Origin: Actinomycetota bacterium | Lineage (GTDB): Bacteria; Actinomycetota; Acidimicrobiia; Acidimicrobiales; Ilumatobacteraceae | DNA: 43,483 nt | Direction of reading: 5' to 3' | Assembly: GCA_009919275.1 (NCBI GenBank) | Contig: RGCG01000010.1 | Coordinates: 1-43,483, forward strand | In this document: piece after piece, positions 32,402 through 41,900 of the stretch | How the letters are laid out: every line of letters begins with the position of its first letter | How positions within the stretch are numbered: position 1 is the first letter of the stretch | Translations under genes and position numbers: made by a program | The notes under the pieces: generated by a model | What the model was told of the DNA's origin: nothing | The model's input: the letters and a program-made list of their open reading frames with translations, nothing else | Databases searched by the model: none

Positions 32402-32452
32402 GGTTCTCGGTGTGTAATTACCCGATTTTCGGGTAATTACACACCGAGAACC
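32402..32452. repeat. 51-bp palindromic element, copy 1
   Basis: Arms of 24 bases, perfectly complementary, around TTT. The ends are GGTTCTCGGTGTG and CACACCGAGAACC, and the inner arm includes TAATTACCCGA. It lies 9 bases after the gntR stop and 14 bases before the convergent nitroreductase stop, so it could end transcription both ways, but it lacks a T-tract and its length and ends match the element at 34086-34136. Confidence 0.8.
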
Positions 32453-32466
32453 GTGGAGAGAGAGCG

Positions 32467-33126
32467 TTAGCGGGAGCCCCAGGTGTCCCAGTGCATCACC
32501 GTGTCGAGAGGCAGGCGCTTGGCCACCTTGAAGTCTGTTCCTTGTGTGTACGCGATGGGGAAGAGGCCGGCCTGTGAAACGGTGTCGTACGGGATGCCGA
32601 GAACTTCGGCGGCTTGCTTTTCGCCTTCGCCAATGAGGTGAATCGTTGTCCACGCCGAGCCGATGCCGCGCTCGCGCAACGCGAGCATGAACGACCACAC
32701 CGCGGGAAGAATCGATCCCCATGCAGACGCACCCATGAAAACGGAGGCATTGTCGAGACGTCCGGTGATGCAGGGCACCAACATCAATGGCACACGGTGG
32801 AAGTTCTCCGTGAGATAGGTCGCGGACTCGGTGATCTTGTCGCGCTGTTCGGCGCGCAGGTCGCCGTCCTCGTACTGGGCGCTGCGCGGGTTCTTTGCGT
32901 AGATCGAGAAGTTCGCCTTGTATATGTCGGCGAGAGCCTTCTTCTTCGCTGCATCCTCGACGATGACGAATTGCCAGCCTTGGCTGTTCGAGCCGGTCGG
33001 AGCCTGGAGTGCGATGTGGAGGCACTCTTCAACGACCGAACGCTCGACCGGTTTGTCGAAGTCGAGGCGTTTGCGAACGCTGCGGGTGGTTGTGAGGACT
33101 TCGTCTGCGGTGAGGTTCAACTTCAT
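32467..33126 (-). CDS. Nitroreductase-family protein
   Basis: A 219-residue FMN-dependent nitroreductase-fold protein. The FMN-binding start TTRSVRKRLDFDKPVERSVVEECLHIALQAPTGSNSQGWQFVIV is typical (Arg and Ser/Asn contacts), and GIGSAWTTIHL with the C-terminal region complete the fold. Physiological substrates are uncertain: the family includes quinone and nitro-compound reductases and enoate-type enzymes. It is divergent from a crotonase gene behind a palindromic promoter, which hints at joint regulation. Confidence 0.9.
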   Translation of the reverse strand: MKLNLTADEVLTTTRSVRKRLDFDKPVERSVVEECLHIALQAPTGSNSQGWQFVIVEDAAKKKALADIYKANFSIYAKNPRSAQYEDGDLRAEQRDKITESATYLTENFHRVPLMLVPCITGRLDNASVFMGASAWGSILPAVWSFMLALRERGIGSAWTTIHLIGEGEKQAAEVLGIPYDTVSQAGLFPIAYTQGTDFKVAKRLPLDTVMHWDTWGSR

Positions 33127-33171
33127 TGGGGCAGTGTGTCACGGTTCCGAGCCACGTGACACACTGGGGCC
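33127..33171. promoter_or_regulatory. Palindromic divergent promoter (nitroreductase / crotonase)
   Basis: CAGTGTGTCACG (33132-33143) and CGTGACACACTG (33155-33166) are perfect 12-bp arms 11 bases apart. Each arm ends so that the hexamer CACACT lies 6 bases before the ATG of its gene, the same geometry as the corA/phosphoesterase region. The hexamer keeps the A2 and T6 of a -10 box but lacks T1. Its symmetry makes a dimeric repressor site likely. Confidence 0.55.
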
Positions 33172-33993
33172 ATGACCTTCGAGCAGAGAGTGACCGTGAA
33201 CGTCAGCGGGGGAATTGCCGACGTCCGAATGAACCGTCCGGACAAGCGAAACGCCCTCGACGGGGCGATGTTCGCCGCATTGGTCGAGGCGGGCGAGGAA
33301 TTGAAGTCACGCAAGGACGTACGAGTCGTGGTCTTGTCGGGTGAGGGCTCGTCATTCTGCGCCGGGCTCGACTTCGGTTCGTTCCAGCAGATGGCGGGTG
33401 GCGCAAAGTCCGACGCCGGGCGCGAGCCAGCCGCCTCCGACATGGCGCCGGGTCGCATCACTCACCTGGGCCAGCAGTCGGCGTGGGTGTGGCAGGAAAT
33501 TCCGGTGCCCGTCATCGCGGCGGTCCATGGGCATGCTCTCGGCGGCGGCATCCAGGTTGCGCTCGGAGCCGACATCCGCATCGTGCATCCCGACACGCAG
33601 ATGTCGGTGCGCGAAGTGCACTGGGGTCTCGTGCCCGACATGACCGGCACGTTGGTGCTTTCGCGCCTGGCGCGACCCGATCTCGTCAAGGACATCGTTT
33701 TCACCGCGCGGGTGTTCAGCGGTCTCGAGGCCTACGAAATGGGGTTGGCAACCCGGATCTCAGACAAGCCCCTCGACGATGCGTTGGCGATGGCGGCGGA
33801 AATTGCCGACCGCAGCCCCGATGCGGTGCGCGGTGCCAAGGCCCTCATCAATCGACTTTTCACCCAGCAGGCGGCCGAGCAGTTTGCCGAGGAACGCCGC
33901 ATCATCGGAGCCCTGATCGGCAAGCCGAACCAGGTCGAGGCCGTCATGGCCAACTTCGAAAAGCGCAAAACGGCTTTCTCCGACCCCGCCTAG
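33172..33993 (+). CDS. Enoyl-CoA hydratase/isomerase (crotonase) family
   Basis: A 273-residue crotonase-fold protein acting on acyl-CoA. It has the CoA-binding NRPDKRNALDGAMF, the oxyanion-hole FCAGLDF (about 62-68) and HGHALGGGIQVALGADIRI. The expected hydratase glutamates are arranged differently: SVREVHWGLVPDMTG gives E148 and D156, 8 apart, as in dienoyl-CoA isomerase (ECH1), but the third ECH1 acid is replaced by Q128. Function may thus be dienoyl-CoA isomerisation or a related reaction rather than simple hydration. No beta-oxidation operon surrounds it; the divergent nitroreductase is its nearest partner. Confidence 0.9.
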   Translation: MTFEQRVTVNVSGGIADVRMNRPDKRNALDGAMFAALVEAGEELKSRKDVRVVVLSGEGSSFCAGLDFGSFQQMAGGAKSDAGREPAASDMAPGRITHLGQQSAWVWQEIPVPVIAAVHGHALGGGIQVALGADIRIVHPDTQMSVREVHWGLVPDMTGTLVLSRLARPDLVKDIVFTARVFSGLEAYEMGLATRISDKPLDDALAMAAEIADRSPDAVRGAKALINRLFTQQAAEQFAEERRIIGALIGKPNQVEAVMANFEKRKTAFSDPA

Positions 33994-34046
33994 GGCGGTA
34001 GCCTGATCCAACCGCTCGGGCCAGCGTCGTCCCCTGTGGCTACATA

Positions 34047-34064
34047 GACCGGACCAGTCCGGTC
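34047..34064. promoter_or_regulatory. Inverted repeat in the gltB upstream region
   Basis: GACCGGAC and GTCCGGTC form perfect 8-bp arms around CA, 54 bases after the crotonase stop and 92 before gltB. It may be an end hairpin of the crotonase transcript or an operator for gltB. Nearby GCTACAT (34039-34045) can pair with ATGTAGC (34101-34107), enclosing it. Confidence 0.5.
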
Positions 34065-34085
34065 ACCAGCCCCTCTCGGGCGAAA

Positions 34086-34136
34086 AGTTCTCGGTGCACC
34101 ATGTAGCAAAAACCGAGTCTTTTCACACCGAGAACC
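34086..34136. repeat. 51-bp palindromic element, copy 2
   Basis: Ends AGTTCTCGGTGCA and CACACCGAGAACC enclose a 25-base core, giving the same total length and almost the same ends as the element at 32402-32452 but a different, non-palindromic core. GTTCTCGGTG (34087-34096) pairs perfectly with CACCGAGAAC (34126-34135). An internal ACCGAG (34112-34117) offers an alternative partner for CTCGGT. It lies 19 bases before the gltB start. Confidence 0.75.
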
Positions 34137-34155
34137 CTCGAATGAGAGGTCAGTT

Positions 34156-37100
34156 GTGACGACGCAAACCGATTCCCCCTTTTACCGTCCCGCGACGGGT
34201 CTCTATGACCCGCGGTTCGAACACGACGCATGTGGCGTCTCGTTCGTGGCAAACATGAAGGGAGTCGCGAGCCGCGAGATCGTCTCGCTCGGCATCGGCG
34301 CACTCTGCAACATGGAACACCGCGGCGCAACGGGCGCCGAGGCTGACACCGGCGACGGCGCGGGCATCCTCATTCAAGTTCCCGACAAGTTCCTGCGCGC
34401 TGTTGCGGGTTTCGAGCTTCCCGAATCCGGCGCGTACGCCTGCGGCATGGCGTTCCTTCCCGCAAACGCCAACGACGCCGAAAAGGCAGTCGAGGCAATC
34501 GAGCGGATTCTCGGCGAAGAGGGCCTGCGCCCGCTTGGTTGGCGCAACGTACCGATCAACCCCGAGTGCCTCGGTAAGACCGCGCGTGACGTCATGCCGT
34601 CGTTCCGCCATCTCTTCGTCACCGATGCCGACACGAACACAACCGGTATCGCTCTCGACCGCAAACTGTTCGTCGCACGCAAGCGCATCGAACACGAACT
34701 GCCCGGCGAGCAGCGCACCTACTTCCCGTCGCTTTCGTCACGCACGCTCGTCTACAAGGGCATGTTCACCACGCCCGAACTCGGCGCGTTCTATCCCGAT
34801 CTGTCCGATGAACGAATGGAGTCGGCGCTCGCCCTCGTTCACAGTCGCTTCAGTACCAACACGTTTCCTTCATGGCCGCTCGCACACCCGTACCGATTCA
34901 TTGCACACAACGGTGAGATCAACACGGTGCAGGGAAACCGCAACTGGATGCGCACACGCGAGTCGCTGATGCAAAGTGACCACCTGCCCGGTCTCGACCG
35001 TGCGTACCCCATCTGCACCGCGGGCGGATCCGACTCGATGTCCTTCGACGAGGTGCTCGAAGTCATCCACCTCGGTGGTCGTTCGTTGCCGCACGCCGTG
35101 TTGATGATGATTCCCGAAGCGTGGGAAAACAACGACCGCATGGACCCGAAGAAGCGCGCCTTCTACGCCTACCACAGCGCATTGATGGAACCGTGGGACG
35201 GCCCGGCGAGCGTCGCGTTCACCGACGGCACGGTCATCGGTGCGGTGCTCGACCGCAACGGGCTGCGCCCCAGCCGTTACTGGGTCACCGACGACGATCT
35301 GGTTGTGATGGCGAGCGAGGTCGGCGTGCTCGACATCGACCCGTCGAAGATCGTGAAGAAGGGCCGCCTGCAGCCGGGCCGCATGTTCCTCATCGACACT
35401 GCGCAGGGGCGCATCATCGACGACGAGGAAGTGAAGGCCGACCTCGCTGCAGCTGCCCCGTACGAGGAGTGGTTGGCCGAGGGCATGGTGGCTCTCGACG
35501 ACCTGCCCGAGCGCGAGCACGTCATCTACAGCCACGACAGCGTCCTGCGCCGCCAGCAGGTGTTCGGCTACACGCACGAAGAGTTGAAGATCATCGTCGC
35601 ACCGATGGCAAAGGCCGGCGCCGAACCCATCGGCTCGATGGGAACCGACACCCCGATTGCGGTGCTGTCGAAGCGTCCGCGCCTGTTGTTCGATTATTTC
35701 CAGCAACTCTTCGCCCAGGTCACGAACCCGCCGCTCGACGCGATCCGCGAGGAAGTCGTCACGGCGGTCAGCCGCACCGTTGGGCCCGAAGCCAACCTTC
35801 TCGCCGAAGGACCCGATGCGTGTCGCCAACTGGAACTGCCGTTTCCGATCATCGACAACCACGACCTCGCGAAGATCATTCACATCAACGATGACGGCAC
35901 GATGCCGCACCTCGCCTCCGCGGTGATCAGCGGCCTCTACCGTGTTGCGGGTGGCGGTGCCGCGTTGCGCGAAGCGCTCGACCGCGTGCGTGCGGAAACC
36001 GTCGAGGCCATCGATGATGGTGCCCGCATCATCATCTTGTCCGACCGCAACAGCGACGCGGCGAACGCGCCCATCCCTTCGTTGTTGCTCACCAGCGCAG
36101 TGCACCACCATCTCATCCGACAGAAGAAGCGCACGCTCGTCGGCCTCATCGCCGAATGCGGCGATGCCCGGGAAGTGCACCACATGGCACTGCTCATCGG
36201 CTACGGCGCGGCAGCGATCAACCCATATCTTGCGTTCGAGTCGATCGACGACATGATCCTGAACGAGGACGGTCTTGGTCTGCACGGCCTTGGTGGTATG
36301 GATCCGGCAAAGGCCCGCAAGAACTACATCAAGGCGGCGGGCAAGGGCGTTTTGAAGGTGATGTCGAAGATGGGGGTTTCGACGGTTGCCTCGTACACGG
36401 GCGCCCAGATTTTCGAAGCGATCGGCTTGTCGAATGATCTCGTCGATGAATTCTTCACGGGAACGGTCTCGCGGCTCGGCGGCATTGGTCTCGACGATGT
36501 TGCGGCCGAAGTTGCGGCACGCCACGCCACCGCCCACCCGTCGCGTCCCGCCGAGCGGGCACATCGCAAGCTCGAACTCGGCGGTGAGTATCAATGGCGC
36601 CGCGAAGGCGAGTTCCATCTCTTCAACCCCGAGACCGTCTATCGCCTACAGCACAGCACGCGCTCGGGTCGCTACGACATCTTCAAGCAGTACACCGCGG
36701 CGGTCGACGACCAGTCGCGCGAGCTTGCAACGTTGCGCGGTCTCTTCAAGCTGAAGACCGGAATGCGGCCGGCCGTCCCGATCGACGAAGTCGAACCGGT
36801 GAGCGAGATCGTCAAGCGATTCTCGACGGGCGCAATGAGCTATGGATCGATCTCGGCCGAGGCACACGAAACCTTGGCGATCGCGATGAACCGTCTCGGC
36901 GGCAAAAGCAACACGGGCGAGGGCGGTGAGGATGCCGAGCGGTTCATTCCGCTACCGAACGGTGATTCGAAGCGGTCGGCCATCAAGCAGGTGGCTTCCG
37001 GGCGCTTCGGCGTGACGAGCGAGTACCTGGTCAACGCCGACGATCTGCAGATCAAGATGGCCCAGGGCGCAAAGCCGGGTGAGGGTGGTCAGTTGCCGGG

Positions 37101-38745
37101 ACACAAGGTCTATCCATGGATCGCAAAGACACGCCACAGCACGCCGGGTGTCGGTTTGATCTCGCCACCGCCGCACCACGACATTTATTCCATCGAAGAC
37201 CTGAAGCAGCTCATCCATGACCTGAAGAACTCGAACCCCGCAGCGCGTGTGCACGTGAAGCTCGTCGCCGAAGTTGGTGTCGGGACGGTCGCCGCAGGCG
37301 TCAGCAAGGCAAAAGCGGACGTCGTTCTTATCTCCGGCCACGACGGCGGAACGGGCGCATCCCCGCTGACGTCACTGAAGCATGCAGGGGCGCCGTGGGA
37401 ACTCGGTCTCGCCGAGGCGCAGCAGACCCTCATGTTGAACGGCTTGCGCGACCGCATCGTCGTTCAGGCCGACGGCCAAATGAAGACCGGTCGCGACGTC
37501 GTGATTGCCGCACTGCTTGGTGCAGAGGAGTTCGGCTTCGCCACCGCACCGCTGGTGGTGAGTGGTTGCATCATGATGCGTGTTTGTCACCTCGACACGT
37601 GCCCGGTGGGTGTTGCGACACAGAACCCGGAGCTGCGCAAGCGTTTCACGGGCAAGCCCGAATTCGTTGTCAACTTCTTCGAATACATCGCCGAAGAAGT
37701 TCGCGAGTATCTCGCTGCGCTCGGATTCAAGTCGATCAAGGAAGCCGTCGGTCATGTCGAAGTGATCGATGCCGTCGAAGCGATCGACCACTGGAAGGCG
37801 AGCGGTCTCGACATTTCGCCGTTGCTCGCCGTGCCGCAGAACCCGTACGACCAGACGTTGCACCACAGCGTCGGTCAGAACCACGAACTTGACCAAGCGC
37901 TCGACAACCAGCTCATCGCCGAGTGTCAGCCCGCGATCATGGATGGCAAGTCGGTCGACATCGCGGTACGCATCAACAACGTCAACCGCACGGTGGGCAC
38001 GATGCTCGGCAGCGAGGTCACGAAGAAGTGGGGCGGTGCGGGACTTCCCGACGGCACCATCAAGATCCACTTCACCGGCTCGGCGGGGCAGTCGTTCGGC
38101 GCGTTCGTGCCGAAGGGAATCGAGATACGCCTCGAGGGTGATGCGAACGACTACGTCGGCAAGGGTTTGTCGGGTGGTCGGCTCATCGTCCATCCCAACG
38201 CCAAGTCGAAGTTCGTGGCCGAAGAGAACGTGATTGCCGGCAACGTCATCGCCTACGGCGCCACGGGAGGCGAGATTTTCCTGCGCGGAGTCGTTGGTGA
38301 ACGGTTCTGTGTCCGTAACTCGGGCGCCACGGCAGTGGTTGAAGGTGTTGGTGACCACGGATGTGAATACATGACCGGTGGTCGCGTCGTGGTGCTCGGC
38401 CCGACGGGACGCAACTTCGCGGCCGGTATGTCGGGCGGTATCGCATATGTGTACGACCGTGACGGAGAATTTGCGTCTCGAGTCAACTACGAGCTCGTGG
38501 AAATCGAGCCGCTCGACGACGACGATCTTGCCTGGCTGAAAAAGACAGTGGAAGACCACAAGCGTCACACCGGATCGGCGGTTGCCGAGCGCCTTCTGAA
38601 CGGTTGGAACGTCGAGATCTCAAAGATCCGAAAGGTCATGCCGCGTGACTACCGCAGTGTGCTCAACGTCATCGCAAAGGCGAAGGCCGAGGGCCTGAAC
38701 GAAGACCAAACCAACGAACGAGTGATGGAGGCCGCCCGTGGGTGA
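34156..38745 (+). CDS. gltB: Glutamate synthase, large subunit
   Basis: GltB hydrolyses glutamine and transfers the ammonia to 2-oxoglutarate, making glutamate. The 1529 residues are the usual size. After a 25-residue propeptide comes C26 in [11 protein letters not shown], the N-terminal nucleophile of the class II amidotransferase domain. The central domain, the FMN/2-oxoglutarate synthase domain ([20 protein letters not shown]), the 3Fe-4S cysteines in [15 protein letters not shown] (about residue 1138 onward) and the C-terminal beta-helix ([14 protein letters not shown]) follow in order. GTG 34156 is preceded by GAGAGG. It overlaps gltD by 8 bases. The upstream region is unusually structured. 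Confidence 0.98.
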   Translation: MTTQTDSPFYRPATGLYDPRFEHDACGVSFVANMKGVASREIVSLGIGALCNMEHRGATGAEADTGDGAGILIQVPDKFLRAVAGFELPESGAYACGMAFLPANANDAEKAVEAIERILGEEGLRPLGWRNVPINPECLGKTARDVMPSFRHLFVTDADTNTTGIALDRKLFVARKRIEHELPGEQRTYFPSLSSRTLVYKGMFTTPELGAFYPDLSDERMESALALVHSRFSTNTFPSWPLAHPYRFIAHNGEINTVQGNRNWMRTRESLMQSDHLPGLDRAYPICTAGGSDSMSFDEVLEVIHLGGRSLPHAVLMMIPEAWENNDRMDPKKRAFYAYHSALMEPWDGPASVAFTDGTVIGAVLDRNGLRPSRYWVTDDDLVVMASEVGVLDIDPSKIVKKGRLQPGRMFLIDTAQGRIIDDEEVKADLAAAAPYEEWLAEGMVALDDLPEREHVIYSHDSVLRRQQVFGYTHEELKIIVAPMAKAGAEPIGSMGTDTPIAVLSKRPRLLFDYFQQLFAQVTNPPLDAIREEVVTAVSRTVGPEANLLAEGPDACRQLELPFPIIDNHDLAKIIHINDDGTMPHLASAVISGLYRVAGGGAALREALDRVRAETVEAIDDGARIIILSDRNSDAANAPIPSLLLTSAVHHHLIRQKKRTLVGLIAECGDAREVHHMALLIGYGAAAINPYLAFESIDDMILNEDGLGLHGLGGMDPAKARKNYIKAAGKGVLKVMSKMGVSTVASYTGAQIFEAIGLSNDLVDEFFTGTVSRLGGIGLDDVAAEVAARHATAHPSRPAERAHRKLELGGEYQWRREGEFHLFNPETVYRLQHSTRSGRYDIFKQYTAAVDDQSRELATLRGLFKLKTGMRPAVPIDEVEPVSEIVKRFSTGAMSYGSISAEAHETLAIAMNRLGGKSNTGEGGEDAERFIPLPNGDSKRSAIKQVASGRFGVTSEYLVNADDLQIKMAQGAKPGEGGQLPGHKVYPWIAKTRHSTPGVGLISPPPHHDIYSIEDLKQLIHDLKNSNPAARVHVKLVAEVGVGTVAAGVSKAKADVVLISGHDGGTGASPLTSLKHAGAPWELGLAEAQQTLMLNGLRDRIVVQADGQMKTGRDVVIAALLGAEEFGFATAPLVVSGCIMMRVCHLDTCPVGVATQNPELRKRFTGKPEFVVNFFEYIAEEVREYLAALGFKSIKEAVGHVEVIDAVEAIDHWKASGLDISPLLAVPQNPYDQTLHHSVGQNHELDQALDNQLIAECQPAIMDGKSVDIAVRINNVNRTVGTMLGSEVTKKWGGAGLPDGTIKIHFTGSAGQSFGAFVPKGIEIRLEGDANDYVGKGLSGGRLIVHPNAKSKFVAEENVIAGNVIAYGATGGEIFLRGVVGERFCVRNSGATAVVEGVGDHGCEYMTGGRVVVLGPTGRNFAAGMSGGIAYVYDRDGEFASRVNYELVEIEPLDDDDLAWLKKTVEDHKRHTGSAVAERLLNGWNVEISKIRKVMPRDYRSVLNVIAKAKAEGLNEDQTNERVMEAARG

Positions 38746-40189
38746 GGCAACAGGTTTTCTGAAGTGGGGACGCCAGGGCCCGCAAAGGCGCGAGGTGCCG
38801 GTTCGTCTGCGCGATTGGAAAGAGGTCTACAACCCGTTCGACCGCGACGAGTTGAATCGTCAGGCCGGCCGTTGCATGGACTGCGGCATTCCGTTCTGCA
38901 ACAACGGCTGTCCGCTCGGCAACCTCATTCCCGACTGGAACGATCTCGTCTACCGCGGTGCGTGGCGTGACGCGATCGACCGTCTCCACGCAACGAACAA
39001 TTTCCCCGAGTTCACGGGTCGCCTGTGCCCGGCGCCATGTGAGTCGGCGTGCGTTCTTGGCATCAGTCAGGACCCGGTTGCCATCAAGCAGGTCGAGGTC
39101 GAAATCATCGACCACGCGTGGAACAACGGCTGGGTCGTTCCCGAAAAGCCGACCGTCAAAACCGGCAAGCGCGTCGCGGTCATCGGCAGCGGCCCCGCAG
39201 GCCTTGCCGCTGCGCAGCAGCTCACACGAGCCGGCCACGACGTTGTCGTGCTTGAACGCGCCGATCGCATCGGCGGCCTTCTGCGCTACGGCATTCCCGA
39301 GTTCAAGATGGAAAAGCGACACATCGACCGACGTCTCGACCAGATGAAGGAAGAAGGAACCGAGTTCCGGACGAACGCCATCGTCGGCGAGAACATCGAC
39401 ATCGACGTACTGCGCGCCAGTAACGACGCGGTCGTTCTCGCTTGTGGCGCCACGGCGTGGCGCGATCTCAACGTGCCCGGACGCGAACTGAAGGGCATTC
39501 ATCAGGCGATGGAGTACCTGCCGATCGCCAACAAGGTGCAAGAGGGCGACCTCGACAACCATCCGATCGATGCAAGCGGCAAGCACGTCGTCATCATCGG
39601 CGGAGGTGACACAGGTGCGGACTGTCTCGGCACCGCACTGCGTCAGGGTGCCGAGTCGGTGACGTCGCTTGAGATCATGCCGAGGCCGCCTCAGGAACGT
39701 GGTGGCAACAATCCGTGGCCGCAGTACGCGATGGTTTATCGCGTTGCCAGTGCCCACGAAGAGGGAGGCGAGCGCGTCTACAGCGTCAACACCGAACGCT
39801 TCGTCGATGACGGGAGCGGCAACGTGCGCGCGCTGCTCATCCACGAAGTGACAATGGTCGACGGCAAGTTCCAGAAGGTTGAAGGATCCGACCGTGAACT
39901 GCCCGCCGACCTCGTCTTTCTTGCCCTCGGATTTCTGGGACCCGAGAAGGGCAGTTGGCTCGAGCAGCTCGGGGTTGTCCTCGATGAACGCGGCAACGTA
40001 AAGCGCAACGACGACTACGCCACCAACGTCGACGGTGTTTTCGTTGCAGGCGACATGGGCCGTGGCCAGAGCCTCATCGTGTGGGCAATCGCCGAGGGTC
40101 GTGCCGCCGCGGCCGGTGTGGATCGTTACCTCATGGGTGAGACCATCCTGCCGAAACCCATTCCACCGACGGCCCGACCGTTGGTGTGA
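38738..40189 (+). CDS. gltD: Glutamate synthase, small subunit
   Basis: GltD passes electrons from NADPH through FAD and two [4Fe-4S] clusters to GltB. The 483-residue protein has the N-terminal cysteine region [17 protein letters not shown] (residues 46-62) and CPAPCESAC, then two Rossmann sites: [15 protein letters not shown] for FAD and [15 protein letters not shown] for NADPH. The C-terminal [25 protein letters not shown] is the usual flavin motif. The GTG start overlaps the gltB stop by 8 bases, so translation is coupled, keeping the subunits near equal amounts. Confidence 0.98.
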   Translation: MGEATGFLKWGRQGPQRREVPVRLRDWKEVYNPFDRDELNRQAGRCMDCGIPFCNNGCPLGNLIPDWNDLVYRGAWRDAIDRLHATNNFPEFTGRLCPAPCESACVLGISQDPVAIKQVEVEIIDHAWNNGWVVPEKPTVKTGKRVAVIGSGPAGLAAAQQLTRAGHDVVVLERADRIGGLLRYGIPEFKMEKRHIDRRLDQMKEEGTEFRTNAIVGENIDIDVLRASNDAVVLACGATAWRDLNVPGRELKGIHQAMEYLPIANKVQEGDLDNHPIDASGKHVVIIGGGDTGADCLGTALRQGAESVTSLEIMPRPPQERGGNNPWPQYAMVYRVASAHEEGGERVYSVNTERFVDDGSGNVRALLIHEVTMVDGKFQKVEGSDRELPADLVFLALGFLGPEKGSWLEQLGVVLDERGNVKRNDDYATNVDGVFVAGDMGRGQSLIVWAIAEGRAAAAGVDRYLMGETILPKPIPPTARPLV

Positions 40190-40228
40190 CGCGGTGAGGT
40201 ACGTGTCGGCACCTACGCTGACCTGGCA

Positions 40229-40834
40229 ATGAGGTTTGGCCCCCGATTCACCACGATCGCCCTTGGCGTCGTCACCGCTCCGCTGTTGGTGCTCGGCATT
40301 TCTGCATGCGGAGGCGATGTCGGAGGTACCGCGACGACCATTGTGCCGATCGCTCCAACAGACTTTGCGACGATTCCACCCGTCATCACCACGGCTCCGG
40401 TTTCGAATACGACCTTGCCACCGGGGTCGGTGGGTGTCGAGCAGAGTTATGTGGTCGAACTCGGAGACTCGCCGATCAAGTTGGCAACGATGTATGGAAT
40501 CAGCGTGGAGGAATTGCTGATGTACAACGGTTGGGTCTCCGTAACGCAGTTTCCTTATCCGGGCCAGACTCTTCGCATTCCGCCCACGGCCAAGGCGACC
40601 ACCGACCAAGCGATGTCGCAGACCACACTGACGCCACAAGGGCCGGCGGGCCAGGGATGCGGCGCACGTCCAGCGGGAACGTACGAAATTCAGCCAGGTG
40701 ATTCTTTGTCGCTGATCGGTTCGAAGTTCTGTGTGAAGATCGCTGCCCTGATGGCAGCGAACGGATGGTTCGACGCGAACTCCGTGCAACTCTTCGCAGG
40801 TCAGGCGATTGTCATTCCCGCCGTGGGTGGCTGA
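40229..40834 (+). CDS. Lipoprotein with two LysM domains
   Basis: A 201-residue secreted protein. The signal peptide has a basic N-end (MRFGPRF), a hydrophobic core and a lipobox ISAC with lipidated C27. A Thr/Pro-rich linker follows. Two LysM peptidoglycan-binding modules are visible at about 72-117 (YVVELGDSPIKLATMYGIS...GQTLRIP) and 150-197 (YEIQPGDSLSLIGSKFCV...GQAIVIP). No catalytic domain is present, so it is probably a cell-wall-binding anchor or adaptor. Cysteines in and before the second LysM could form a disulfide. TACGCT lies 9 bases before the ATG. The gene ends 15 bases before the convergent plsC. Confidence 0.88.
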   Translation: MRFGPRFTTIALGVVTAPLLVLGISACGGDVGGTATTIVPIAPTDFATIPPVITTAPVSNTTLPPGSVGVEQSYVVELGDSPIKLATMYGISVEELLMYNGWVSVTQFPYPGQTLRIPPTAKATTDQAMSQTTLTPQGPAGQGCGARPAGTYEIQPGDSLSLIGSKFCVKIAALMAANGWFDANSVQLFAGQAIVIPAVGG

Positions 40835-40849
40835 TTTGCGAGAACTCCG

Positions 40850-41887
40850 TCAGCCGAGGTCCGGCCAGCGGCGCTTCTGGCGTCGGCGCTGACCAGCGAC
40901 GCCTGTCTTGCGGTGGTCGTACAGCGCCCACTGACGGCGCCAACCCGTGTAGTCCGGGCCGGTGAGCGGTGTCGAGTTCCCACTTGCTGCACGGCGGCGT
41001 GCTGTCCAGAAATCAGTCGATGATTCGTCGCCGAGAAGCGTGACCGCACGTTCGATACGTTCGCTGTAGCGGCGGCTGTTCTCGTTCTCGTCGGGCCACA
41101 GCGGGGCGCCGAAGACCACGCGCGTGTGACCGCGCTTCGGGCGCTTCATTCCCTTGCCGAAGATCGCACCGGTTCCGTCGATGAAGACCGGAACCACGGG
41201 GGCACCGGTCTTCGCGCTGAGGTACGCCGCACCGGCCTTGAACTCTTGGCCCCAACCGTCGGGAGAGCGACCGCCCTCGGGGTAGATGACGAGGCTCCAG
41301 TCGCGGGCGAGGAGGCGGCGCAGTTCGTCGGATGACTTGCGACTCGTCGTCTCCCGGTCGATGGGGATCGCATTCAGCGCGATGGCGGCGACTGTGCCCT
41401 TCACGCGCTTGTCGAAGAAATAGTCGGCAGCCGCGGCGACAACGAGACGGTCACGCCACGGTTTGGGAACCGCGGTGACCATGAGTGGGGTGTCGAGATG
41501 CGAGTGGTGGTTGGGGGCGAAGATGACGCCACTGATTGACTCGTTGTTGGCGAGGTCGGCCAGGCGATCGACGCCCTCGACCTTTGGTCGTGCGAGGAAT
41601 TGCACCATGCCCGTCACCGGGCCGGCAACGAGCAGCCGACGCAGGAAGCGCGCACCGGGACCGCGAGCGAAGTCGGTGTCGAAGTTTGCACCGAGCGTCG
41701 ACTCTTTTGCGGGTACTGCGACGCCGCGCGGGACGCTGGGTGCACGGTACGGGAATCCTTTCGTGCGCCAGATCTTCACCGGTTTGCGGGCGAGGGTCTC
41801 GAGGCCCTCGGCAACACCCGCGGCACGTTGCAACACGCGACGCGACGCGGCGCTGCGAACGTTCTGCTTCGGGTAGTCGCGGGCCAT
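40850..41887 (-). CDS. PlsC-like 1-acylglycerol-3-phosphate acyltransferase
   Basis: A 345-residue acyltransferase of phospholipid synthesis or a related lipid pathway. The HX4D motif is N126-H127...D132 (NHHSHLD), followed by substrate-binding NAIPIDRE and YPEGGRSPDGWGQEFKAGAAYLS. It is longer than classical PlsC, with about 80 extra basic N-terminal residues and a basic C-terminal tail rich in Arg and Lys. The acyl acceptor is uncertain. It follows the LarA-like gene by 13 bases on the same strand, so the two may share a transcript. This is the second PlsC-type domain in the window. Confidence 0.9.
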   Translation of the reverse strand: MARDYPKQNVRSAASRRVLQRAAGVAEGLETLARKPVKIWRTKGFPYRAPSVPRGVAVPAKESTLGANFDTDFARGPGARFLRRLLVAGPVTGMVQFLARPKVEGVDRLADLANNESISGVIFAPNHHSHLDTPLMVTAVPKPWRDRLVVAAAADYFFDKRVKGTVAAIALNAIPIDRETTSRKSSDELRRLLARDWSLVIYPEGGRSPDGWGQEFKAGAAYLSAKTGAPVVPVFIDGTGAIFGKGMKRPKRGHTRVVFGAPLWPDENENSRRYSERIERAVTLLGDESSTDFWTARRRAASGNSTPLTGPDYTGWRRQWALYDHRKTGVAGQRRRQKRRWPDLG

Positions 41888-41900
41888 GATCGGTGGGTTC

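Noticed and set aside
32402-32452. An ordinary Rho-independent terminator as the full explanation
   Set aside because: There is no T-tract after either arm, the stem is unusually long at 24 bp, and a 51-bp relative with the same ends exists at 34086-34136. A termination role remains possible but does not explain the pairing.
34000-34155. A glutamine riboswitch ahead of gltB
   Set aside because: The region has inverted repeats, but I cannot find the conserved core of known glutamine riboswitches, which are described mainly in cyanobacteria. It is kept only as a structured leader of unknown type.
38669-40789. A 706-codon open frame on the minus strand across gltD and its neighbour
   Set aside because: It is antisense to two certain genes (gltD and the LysM lipoprotein), shows no recognisable domain, and owes its length to GC-rich third positions. 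The same holds for long antisense frames over gltB (34870-36618), icd (20622-21869) and gltA (23814-25133).
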